DNA of 64,000 nt, taken from Arenicola marina (taxonomy: Eukaryota; Annelida; Polychaeta; Arenicolidae). The number at the start of each line of letters is the position of its first letter. Positions within the stretch are counted from its first letter, which is position 1. The notes beneath the pieces were generated by a model. It was given only the letters and a program-made list of their open reading frames with translations, did not search any database and was not told where the DNA came from. Below, in pieces: positions 27,801-39,800 of the stretch. The DNA lies in NCBI GenBank assembly GCA_964019135.1, contig OZ025258.1:35746126-35810125 (forward strand). Direction: 5' to 3'. The position numbers were made by a program, and so were the translations under genes.

Positions 27801-30800
27801 TGCATACAAGCCACACATACATTCATAACGCCATGCATACAAGCCACACATACATTCATAACGTCATGCATACAACCAACACATACATTTATAACGTCAT
27901 GCATACAACCAACACATACATTTATAACGTCATGCATACAAGCCACACATACATTCATAACGCCATGCATACAAGCCACACATACATTCATAACGTCATG
28001 CATACAAGCCACACATACATTCATAACGTCATGCATACAAGCCACACATACATTCATAACGTCATGCATACAAGCCACACATACATTCATAGCGTCATGC
28101 ATACAAGCCACACATACATTCATAACGTCATGCATACAAGCCACACATACATTCATAACGTCATGCATACAAGCCACACATATATTCATAACTGTCCTAA
28201 CGAAAAATAATATCAACGTGAACACCTCACACGCTGATTGGCTAAAATGCTCGACTCTGATTTGTTGATTCCCAAGTCGTGAAGTTGATCGAAACTTTAG
28301 AACATGCGCAAAGCTTACAATGCGTGGAACACCGGCCCCCCAATTGCACAGTTCGTCGAAAAGTTGATTTGTTGCAATGAACGTTAACGTATTGCATGGT
28401 GTAAAGTGTCATTTGCAGACAGATATGAAGTTGTCTTTTCGTCGCCTTCATTGATTGTGAATTTTGTTAAAACATGAAATAATATTTGACATTTTTATTT
28501 GATCTCTTCGTCCAGTTATTTGCGGGAGACATCTTTTACATCTATTTCCCTATCCTGGCCTCAACGTCCATTCTCGACGCCGGAGGCTCCGAGTTTACGG
28601 TCGGAATCAGCAGCTTCGCCAACGTCCTCCGAGACCATGACGAGATTACATTTCAACTCCTGGTGTGCAATATTCATTGTGTTATCCTCTTTTTTTCTAA
28701 AAGAGCAGAGCTTCTCATTTTGTCAAAGTCTGCCAATAATAATTAGTATTTTGTTGAATTCTTATAATAGTAATTATTATGTTTCATCAAATAGTAATTA
28801 TTATTTTTCATCAAATAGTAATTATTATTTTTCATCAAAAAATAATTAATGTCTTCATGTAATAATACTCCATTTGCATATATGTTGCTTCCAGTACGAC
28901 GGCGTGGCCAATGGGGACTACACCCCCTACCTGGTGGACCTGTTCTACAACCCATCCCTGTACACCCCATACCTACAGATCTCCGTCCCCGAGCAATGGT
29001 GGCAGCCAGAGGACAGGGAACTCCTCTACATCCCCGGCTCTAACTCCGCCTCGGTCAATGTTTACGGTGGGTACTGAGCGTTCATGCAAAGATGATCCTT
29101 AAATAGCTGGTGCCATTTAACGTGAAACAGACACTGGGCAGTGAAATAATTCCATTTAAAAACTGAGTGGAAATACGCATGCTCTCCCCGCAGTAAAGTA
29201 AGTCATACCAGTGCTTGTCCGGTTTATAATGCAGTACCCACATACAACGTGAGATCCCAGCTTGTGATTCTTAAGGGCATTAATTGACGATTATAATTGA
29301 CCATTATGATGTTTTAAGACAGAAATATCTGTGGATTTTTCTCTCAGCAAAAAATTCGCCCGACCTCTATGTACAGTACGAATATTAAAATCCAATGTGT
29401 AACTCGTTGGCATGCCGCTATGGGCGCTCTCTGTCACAGCGCGCTGCACAGGATGGGCCGAAGGCGCTCCCCTTCAGGCCGCTGCATGGGTGACTTCACC
29501 CCAGGCAGATGTGATTATAACAAAGACTGTCTAGACAATCTTTGATTATAACCTGCCACTGTGTGATAACGGGAATGGTAACACGAACACAGATAACCAA
29601 TTTGAGATGAACGGCCTCAATGCATTGTCCGTGGCACATCCGTTATCACGACGCTACAGTGGCGCCACCGGGTGATGGTAGCTAACTGCACCCTCCTGGC
29701 CGCCATTTACGTCGTCATCATGTTAAAGTTAATCCTTTATTTTGCAAGGTGACGTGGTGGCCCCTGGCTTCTTCCAGGACTACTTCACTTTGGATGACAT
29801 CACGGGCATGCCACATGACACAGCGAACGGATACATATTTGACTTCGCGTACAACCTGGCCCTCATGCGCTACCTGTTCGCGGTCAACGAGCTGGACGCC
29901 GACGCTCAGGAAAAAGCTCTGGACTATATGCAGAATAGTAAGTAGAATTTGCGCACGTTATCCACTATGATCTCGTAAATTTGATTCAGGTGCCAGGTTA
30001 GGTCTCAGCGCAAGTGACCCCCAAACTGTCCCAGACAAATCCCAGGAGTGATATGCATACACCCCACGAAGCTTGCGCGAGGAAGGTACACTTGTGTCGA
30101 AGCCTCACTAGGTAGTCGATGTCGCTCGGGGTCATGAAATCGTATTCAATATCATTTTAGCACTCTCCTAATTCAGAATATCCACCTCTTGAGTGAATAC
30201 TTTTATATCTTGAGCCCGATAATCGCTTGGCAAATGTTCCCCTTAGCGCGAAGTAGAATTGCGTATCCTAAGTGGGGTTCATGAACAACGGCCCTTTGAA
30301 TGCAACCCCCCAAAATACTACTGTGATTTACTGCAGGTCATTGATTTGTGTACAAGTAGCCAAGTAGCCACACGGCTCGGGGTGAGTTGATCTCGGACCA
30401 GATGTCGCAATGGGTCTCAGCTAAGTTAGAGCGAGAAAATATGCCAAATTTAGTGTCAGTTAGGAGACTTTCGCACCACGTGTTACTTGAGTATATGAAT
30501 ACGTTTCCATCTTTTCAGTTCTGATGCGTCAGTACACGTACCTTAACGAGGATGGCTCGTTTAAGATTGTCAGGCGGTCCAACGTATCGTGTGTGTGGTG
30601 AGTGCAAGTAGCTCTAACGGGGTTACCTACCTCTAGCTATGGATTGAGCGCCCCCCAGTGGCAAATCCAGGGTTCGAAGCAATTCCCCTTTTGGAGCGAG
30701 GATGCCTTTTTGCAATGCAAAATGTACGCCATTTTAGATGGGAAACCCCGGCTCCCTTTTTTGGGGGACCCCGTTTTTCGGGTTCCCACTCCCTGTTCCC

Positions 30801-33800
30801 ACTCATGTCGTACGATTTTCAAACCTATCCAAATGACGTCTTTTTAGTTTTACAAAATCATAGTGCCGTTTGCAGAATATATCGGTAGGCTTACAATCCC
30901 AAGAAATCTATCTTTAAGTATACCTAAATGAAATCAGCACCTTGTATAATCAGTCAATGAAAACAGCGTCCCCTTATTTCGTTAATAGTAATATAATACA
31001 ATTGGTGGTTATAATCGTGGAGAGATCAAACTAAACAATATACGATAATAACTGTTGAGAATCGCAGCAAGGAAAAATCATCGCATATGATGTAAAACTG
31101 TTACCAGGCTGACGTCCTATGTGCTAGACACTCTTCACGACATGTTCATCACGGAGTGGGCAGAGAAGGTCTACGTCCCGCTGGACATTCTCAACAAGAT
31201 GGCCTTGTGGTTGACCAAACAGCAACAGCCAGACGGCACTTTCGTGGAGACCGCAGACCACGTCTACAACCGATGGTTCGCGGTGAGTCGGCCAGGCTGG
31301 TGCTTGGCTGGTGCCCGGCTGGTGTCTGGCTGGTATCTGGCTGGTGTCTGGCTGGTGCCTGGCTGGTGTCTGGCTGGTGCTTGGCTGGTGCCCGGGCTGG
31401 TGTCTGGCTGGTGCCTGGCTGGTGTCTGGCTGGTGCCCGGCTGGTGCCCGGCTGGTGCCTGGCTGGTGTCTGGCTGGGGCCTGGCTGGTGCCCGGCTGGT
31501 GCCTGGTTGATGCCCGGCTCTTGCACTTCTAGTGCATACAATGTATCAAACGATTGTAAAACGTTAATTAGTTTGACCTTTTTTCACGTTTATTTATGGG
31601 ATTTCTATGTCGTTTAATAACGTTTCACCAGAACTTGATAACTGTTGACAGTTAATGTTCACATTTATTTCTGGAACTGGATGTAAGGGAGATCAACACA
31701 ACGCTAATTATACAGTGTAGACAGGTGTCCGATATCTGACCTGATAGGCCGTAAGTTTGACTTTCCGGTGCTTCACCAGAAGCTGGCAAACACCCCAAAC
31801 AATGTGTCAGTTGTGTCGGGTTGTGACCAATGAGAACCAGCAAATAGATATCCTATGCATGACCTTGACACATGTTTCAGCCGGAATCTATCGACAGAGA
31901 GGGTAACAACCACACGTGGCACGTGCCAACCACGGCCCACGTGACCATAACTCTGGCCAAGGCCACGCGGATTACGGGGGTAAGTGACCTTTGACCCTCA
32001 CGACGTGTCATTTCTATCAATTCTGCAATCCGTTAATCGGGCCAACATTAGAAAACTTCCGCGCATCACCATGCCGCTTTAGTGTGAAGGAAGTGCGAAC
32101 CTTTAGCAAACACAAGCTGAAGAGGATATGGGGATTTGGCAAGTCCATTATACAGTACCTGACGGCGTGACTGCGGGGTTGTATCTGTGGTGTCTAATGA
32201 TACTGCTGTCATATCTATTTGGAATGGCACGTAGAACACTCCGCCAGTCCGTGCGTCAGTAGCTGTGGCATGGGAATGGCACGTAGAACACTCCGCCAGT
32301 CCGTGCGTCAGTAGCTGTGGCATGGGAATGGCACGTAGAACACTCCTCCAGTCCGTGCGTCAGTAGCTGTGGCATGGGAATGGCACGTAGAACACTCCTC
32401 CAGTCCGTGCGTCAGTAGCTGTGGCATGGGAATGCCATGTAGAACACTACTCCAGTCCGTGCGTCAGTAGCTGTGGCATGGGAATGCCATGTAGAACACT
32501 ACTCCAGTCCGTGCGTCAGTAGCTGTGGCATGGGAATGGCACGTAGAACACTTCTCCAGTCCGTGCGTCAGTAGCTGTGGCATGGGAATGGCACGTAGAA
32601 CACTCCTCCAGTCCGTGCGTCAGTAGCTGTGGCATGGGAATGGCATGTAGAACACTCCTCCAGTCTGTGCGTCAGTAGCTGTGGCATGGGAATGGCACGT
32701 AGAACACTCCTCCAGTCCGTGCGTCAGTAGCTGTGGCATGGGAATTGCACGTAGAACACTCCTCCAGTCCGTGCGTCAGTAGCTGTGGCATGGGAATGGC
32801 ACGTAGAACACTCCTCCAGTCCGTGCGTCAGTAGTTGTGGCATGGGAATGGCACGTAGAACACTCCTCCAGTCCGTGCGTCAGTAGCTGTGGCATGGGAA
32901 TGGCACATAGAACACTCGTCCAGTCCGTGCGTCAGTAGCTGTGGCATGGGAATGGCATGTAGAACACTCGTCCAGTCCGTGCGTCAGTAGCTGTGGCATG
33001 GGAATGGCAAGTAGAACACTCCTCCAGTCCGTGCGTCAGTGGCTGTGGCATGGGAATGGCACGTAGAACACTCCTCCAGTCCGTGCGTCAGTAGCTGTGG
33101 CATGGGAATGGCACGTAGAACACTCCTCCAGTCCGTGCGTCAGTAGCTGTGGCATGGGAATGGCACGTAGAACACTCCTCCAGTCCGTGCGTCAGTAGCT
33201 GTGGCATGGGAATGGCACGTAGAACACTCCTCCAGTCCGTGCGTCAGTGGCTGTGGCATGGGAATGGCATGTAGAACACTTCTCTAGTCCGTGCGTCAGT
33301 AGCTGTGGCATGAGAATGGCATGTAGAACACTCCTCCAGTCCGTGCGTCAGTAGCTGTGGCATGGGAATGGCATGTAGAACACTCCTCCAGTCCGTGCGT
33401 CAGTAGCTGTGGCATGGGAATGGCACGTAGAACACTCCTCCAGTCCGTGCGTCAGTAGCTGTGGCATGGGAATGGCACGTAGAACACTCCTCCAGTCCGT
33501 GCGTCAGTAGCTGTGGCATGGGAATGGCACGTAGAACACTCCTCCAGTCCGTGCGTCAGTAGCTGTGGCATGGGAATGGCATGTAGAACACTCCTCCAGT
33601 CCGTGCGTCAATAGCTGTGGCATGGGAATGGCATGTAGAACACTCCTCCAGTCCGTGCGTCAGTAGCTGTGGCATGGGAATGGCACGTAGAACACTCCTC
33701 CAGTCCCTGCGTCAGTAGCTGTGGCATGGGAATGGCACGTAGAACACTCCTCCAGTCCGTGCGTCAGTAGCTGTGGCATGGGAATGGCACGTAGAACACT

Positions 33801-36800
33801 CCTCCAGTCCGTGCGTCAGTAGCTGTGGCATGGGAATGGCACGTAGAACACTCCTCCAGTCCGTGCGTCAGTAGCTGTGGCATGGGAATGGCACGTAGAA
33901 CACTCCTCCAGTCCGTGCGTCAGTAGCTGTGGCATGGGAATGGCATGTAGAACACTCCTCCAGTCCGTGCGTCAATAGCTGTGGCATGGGAATGGCATGT
34001 AGAACACTCCTCCAGTCTGTGCGTCAGTAGCTGTGGCATGGGAATGGCACGTAGAACACTCCTCCAGTCCCTGCGTCAGTAGCTGTGGCATGGGAATGGC
34101 ACGTAGAACACTCCTCCAGTCCGTGCGTCAGTAGCTGTGGCATGGGAATGGCACGTAGAACACTCCTCCAGTCCGTGCGTCAGTAGCTGTGGCATGGGAA
34201 TGGCACGTAGAACACTCCTCCAGTCCGTGCGTCAGTAGCTGTGGCATGGGAATGGCACGTAGAACACTCCTCCAGTCCGTGCGTCAGTAGCTGTGGCATG
34301 GGAATGGCACGTAGAACACTCCTCCAGTCCGTGCGTCAGTAGCTGTGGCATGGGAATGGCACGTAGAACACTCCTCCAGTCCGTGCGTCAGTAGCTGTGG
34401 CATGGGAATGGCATGTAGAACACTCCTCCAGTCCGTGCGTCAATAGCTGTGGCATGGGAATGGCATGTAGAACACTCCTCCAGTCCGTGCGTCAGTAGCT
34501 GTGGCATGGGAATGGCACGTAGAACACTCCTCCAGTCCGTGCGTCAGTAGCTGTGGCATGGGAATGGCACGTAGAACACTCCTCCAGTCCCTGCGTCAGT
34601 AGCTGTGGCATGGGAATGGCACGTAGAACACTCCTCCAGTCCGTGCGTCAGTAGCTGTGGCATGGGAATGGCACGTAGAACACTCCTCCAGTCCGTGCGT
34701 CAGTAGCTGTGGCATGGGAATGGCACGTAGAACACTCCTCCAGTCCGTGCGTCAGTAGCTGTGGCATGGGAATGGCACGTAGAACACTCCTCCAGTCCGT
34801 GCGTCAGTAGCTGTGGCATGGGAATGGCATGTAGAACACTCCTCCAGTCCGTGCGTCAATAGCTGTGGCATGGGAATGGCATGTAGAACACTCCTCCAGT
34901 CTGTGCGTCAGTAGCTGTGGCACGGGAATGGCACGTAGAACACTCCTCCAGTCCGTGCGTCAGTAGCTGTGGCATGGGAATGGCACGTAGAACACTCCTC
35001 CAGTCCGTGCGTCAGTAGCTGTGGCATGGGAATGGCACGTAGAACACTCCTCCAGTCCGTGCGTCAGTAGCTGTGGCATGGGAATGGCACGTAGAACACT
35101 CCTCCAGTCCGTGCGTCAGTAGCTGTGGCATGGGAATGGCACGTAGAACACTCCTCCAGTCCGTGCGTCAGTAGCTGTGGCATGGGAATGGCACGTAGAA
35201 CACTCCTCCAGTCCGTGCGTCAGTAGCTGTGGCATGGGAATGGCACGTAGAACACTCCTCCAGTCCGTGCGTCAGTAGCTGTGGCATGGGAATGGCACGT
35301 AGAACACTCCTCCAGTCCGTGCGTCAGTAGCTGTGGCATAAGAATGGCACGTAGAACACTCCTCCAGTCCATGCGTCAGTAGCTGTGGCATGGGAATGGC
35401 ACGTAGAACACTCCTCCAGTCTGTGCGTCAGTAGCTGTGGCATGGGAATGGCACGTAGAACACTCCTCCAGTCTGTGCGTCAGTAGCTGTGGCATGGGAA
35501 TGGCACGTAGAACACTCCTCCAGTCTGTGCGTCAGTAGCTGTGGCATGGGAATGGCACGTAGAACACTCCTCCAGTCTGTGCGTCAGTAGCTGTGGCATG
35601 GGAATGGCACGTAGAACACTCCTCCAGTCTGTGCGTCAGTAGCTGCGGCATAGGAATGGCACGGAGAACACTCCTCCAGTCTGTGCGTCAGTAGCTGTGG
35701 CATGGGAATGGCATGTAGAACACTCCTCCAGTCCGTGCGTCAGTAGCTGTGGCATGGGAATGGCACGTAGAACACTTCTCCAGTCCGTGCGTCAGTAGCT
35801 GTGGCATGGGAATGGCACGTAGAACATCCCTCCAGTCCGTGTGTCAGTAGCTGTGGCATGGGAATGGCATGTAGAACACTCCTCCAGTCCGTGCGTCAGT
35901 AGCTGTGGCATGGGAATGGCAAGTAGAACACTCCGCCAGTCCGTGCGTCAGTAGCTGTGGCATGGGAATGGCACGTAGAACACTCCTCCAGTCTGTACGT
36001 CAGTAGCTGTGGCATGGGAATGGCATGTAGAACACTCCTCCAGTCCGTGCGTCAGTAGCTGTGGCATGGGAATGGCATGTAGAACACTCCTCCAGTCCGT
36101 GCGTCAGTAGCGGTGGCATGGGAATGACACGTAGAACACTCCTCCAGTCTGTGCGTCAGTAGCTGTGGCATGGGAATGGCACGTAGAACACTCCTCCAGC
36201 CCGTGCGTCAGTAGCTGTGGCATGGGAATGGCACGTAGAACACCCCTCCAGTCCGTGTGTCAGTAGCTGTGGCATGGGAATGGCATGTAGAACACTCCTC
36301 CAGTCCGTGCGTCAGTAGCTGTGGCATGGGAATGGCACGTAGAACACTCCTCCAGTCTGTACGTCAGTAGCTGTGGCATGGGAATGGCACGTAGAACACC
36401 CCTCCAGTCCGTGTGTCAGTAGCTGTGGCATGGGAATGGCATGTAGAACACTCCTCCAGTCCGTGCGTCAGTAGCTGTGGCATGGGAATGGCACGTAGAA
36501 CACTCCTCCAGTCCGTGCGTCAGTAGCTGTGGCATGGGAATGGCACGTAGAACACTCCTCCAGTCCGTGCGTCAGTAGCTGTGGCATGGGAATGGCACGT
36601 AGAACACTCCTCCAGTCCGTGCGTCAGTAGCTGTGGCATGGGAATGGCATGTAGAACACTCCTCCAGTCCGTGCGTCAGTAGCTGTGGCATGGGAATGGC
36701 ATGTAGAACACTCCGCCAGTCCGTGCGTCAGTAGCTGTGGCATGGGAATGGCACGTAGAACACTCCTCCAGTCCGTGCGTCAGTAGTTGTGGCATGGGAA

Positions 36801-39800
36801 TGGCACGTAGAACACTCCTCCAGTCCGTGCGTCAGTAGCTGCGGCATGGGAATGGTACGTAGAACACTCCTCCAGTCCGTGCGTCAGTCGCTGTGGCATG
36901 GGAATGGCACGTAGAACACTCCTCCAGTCCGTGCGTCAGTAGCTGTGGCATGGGAATGGCACGTAGAACACTCCTCCAGTCCGTGCGTCAGTAGCTGTGG
37001 CATGGGAATGGCACGTAGAACACTCCTCCAGTCCGTGCGTCAGTAGCTGTGGCATGGGAATGGCATGTAGAACACTCCTCCAGTCCGTGCGTCAGTAGCT
37101 GTGGCATGGGAATGGCACGTAGAACACTCCTCCAGTCTGTGCGTCAGTAGCTGCGGCATGGGAATGGCACGTAGAACACTCCTCCAGTCTGTGCGTCAGT
37201 AGCTGTGGCATGGGAATGGCATGTAGAACACTCCTCCAGTCCGTGCGTCAGTAGCTGTGGCATGGGAATGGCACGTAGAACACTTCTCCAGTCCGTGCGT
37301 CAGTAGCTGTGGCATGGGAATGGCACGTAGAACACCCCTCCAGTCCGTGTGTCAGTAGCTGTGGCATGGGAATGGCATGTAGAACACTCCTCCAGTCCGT
37401 GCGTCAGTAGCTGTGGCATGGGAATGGCAAGTAGAACACTCCTCCAGTCCGTGCGTCAGTAGCTGTGGCATGGGAATGGCACGTAGAACACTCCTCCAGT
37501 CCGTGCGTCAGTAGCTGTGGCATGGGAATGGCACGTAGAACACTCCTCCAGTCCGTGCGTCAGTAGCTGTGGCATGGGAATGGCACGTAGAACACCCCTC
37601 CAGTCCGTGCGTCAGTAGCTGTGGCATGGGAATGGCACGTAGAACACCCCTCCAGTCCGTGTGTCAGTAGCTGTGGCATGGGAATGGCATGTAGAACACT
37701 CCTCCAGTCCGTGCGTCAGTAGCTGTGGCATGGGAATGGCACGTAGAACACCCCTCCAGTCCGTGTGTCAGTAGCTGTGGCATGGGAATGGCATGTAGAA
37801 CACTCCTCCAGTCCGTGCGTCAGTAGCTGTGGCATGGGAATGGCAAGTAGAACACTCCTCCAGTCCGTGCGTCAGTAGCTGTGGCATGGGAATGGCACGT
37901 AGAACACTCCTCCAGTCCGTGCGTCAGTAGCTGTGGCATGGGAATGGCACGTAGAACACTCCTCCAGTCCGTGCGTCAGTAGCTGTGGCATGGGAATGGC
38001 ACGTAGAACACTCCTCCAGTCCGTGCGTCAGTAGCTGTGGCATGGGAATGGCAAGTAGAACACTACTCCAGCCCGTGCGTCAGTAGCTGTGGCATGGGAA
38101 TGGCACGTAGAACACTCCTCCAGTCTGTACGTCAGTAGCTGTGACATGGGAATGGCACGTAGAACACTCCTCCAGTCCGTGCGTCAGTAGCTGTGGCATG
38201 GGAATGGCACGTAGAACACTCCTCCAGTCCGTGCGTCAGTAGATGTGGCATAGGAATGGCACGTAGAACACTCCTCCAGTCCGTGCGTCAGTAGCTGTGG
38301 CATGGGAATGGCACGTAGAACACTCCTCCAGTCCGTGCGTCAGTAGCTGTGGCATGGGAATGGCACGTAGAACACTCCTCCAGTCCGTGCGTCAGTAGCT
38401 GTGGCATGGGAATGGCACGTAGAACACTCCTCCAGTCCGTGCGTCAGTAGCTGTGACATGGGAATGGCACGTAGAACACTCCTCCAGTCCGTGCGTCAGT
38501 AGATGTGGCATAGGAATGGCACGTAGAACACTCCTCCAGTCTGTACGTCAGTAGCTGTGACATGGGAATGGCACGTAGAACACTCCTCCAGTCCGTGCGT
38601 CAGTAGCTGTGGCATGGGAATGGCACGTAGAACACTCCTCCAGTCCGTGCGTCAGTAGCTGTGGCATGGGAATGGCACGTAGAACACTCCTCCAGTCCGT
38701 GCGTCAGTAGCTGTGACATAGGAATGGCACGTAGAACACTCCTCCAGTCCGTGCGTCAGTAGCTGTGGCATGGGAATGGCACGTAGAACACTCCTCCAGT
38801 CCGTGCGTCAGTAGATGTGGCATAGAAATGGCACGTAGAACACTCTTCCAGCCCGTGCGTCAGTAGCTGTGGCATGGGAATGGCACGTAGAACACTCCTC
38901 CAGTCTGTGCGTCAGTAGCTGTGGCATGGGAATGGCATGTAGAACACTCCTCCAGTCCGTGCGTCAGTAGCTGTGGCATGGGAATGGCACGTAGAACACT
39001 TCTCCAGTCCGTGCGTCAGTAGCTGTGGCATGGGAATGGCACGTAGAACACCCCTCCAGTCCGTGTGTCAGTAGCTGTGGCATGGGAATGGCATGTAGAA
39101 CACTCCTCCAGTCCGTGCGTCAGTAGCTGTGGCATGGGAATGGCAAGTAGAACACTCCTCCAGTCCGTGCGTCAGTAGCTGTGGCATGGGAATGGCACGT
39201 AGAACACTCCTCCAGTCCGTGCGTCAGTAGCTGTGGCATGGGAATGGCACGTAGAACACTCCTCCAGTCCGTGCGTCAGTAGCTGTGGCATGGGAATGGC
39301 ACGTAGAACACCCCTCCAGTCCGTGCGTCAGTAGCTGTGGCATGGGAATGGCACGTAGAACACCCCTCCAGTCCGTGTGTCAGTAGCTGTGGCATGGGAA
39401 TGGCATGTAGAACACTCCTCCAGTCCGTGCGTCAGTAGCTGTGGCATGGGAATGGCACGTAGAACACCCCTCCAGTCCGTGTGTCAGTAGCTGTGGCATG
39501 GGAATGGCATGTAGAACACTCCTCCAGTCCGTGCGTCAGTAGCTGTGGCATGGGAATGGCAAGTAGAACACTCCTCCAGTCCGTGCGTCAGTAGCTGTGG
39601 CATGGGAATGGCACGTAGAACACTCCTCCAGTCCGTGCGTCAGTAGCTGTGGCATGGGAATGGCACGTAGAACACTCCTCCAGTCCGTGCGTCAGTAGCT
39701 GTGGCATGGGAATGGCACGTAGAACACTCCTCCAGTCCGTGCGTCAGTAGCTGTGGCATGGGAATGGCAAGTAGAACACTACTCCAGCCCGTGCGTCAGT

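Noticed and set aside
27125..28225. 366-codon minus and 333-codon plus open frames with 11-residue repeats
   Set aside because: Both arise from the 33-bp intron 22 array, whose length is divisible by three and which lacks stops. No upstream or downstream coding evidence.
31156..31617. Trp/Gly/Val-rich open frames at the end of exon 27
   Set aside because: Read-through of exon 27 into the GCTGGTGCCTG array. The GTGAGT donor at 31283 and phase-matched exon 28 explain the sequence.
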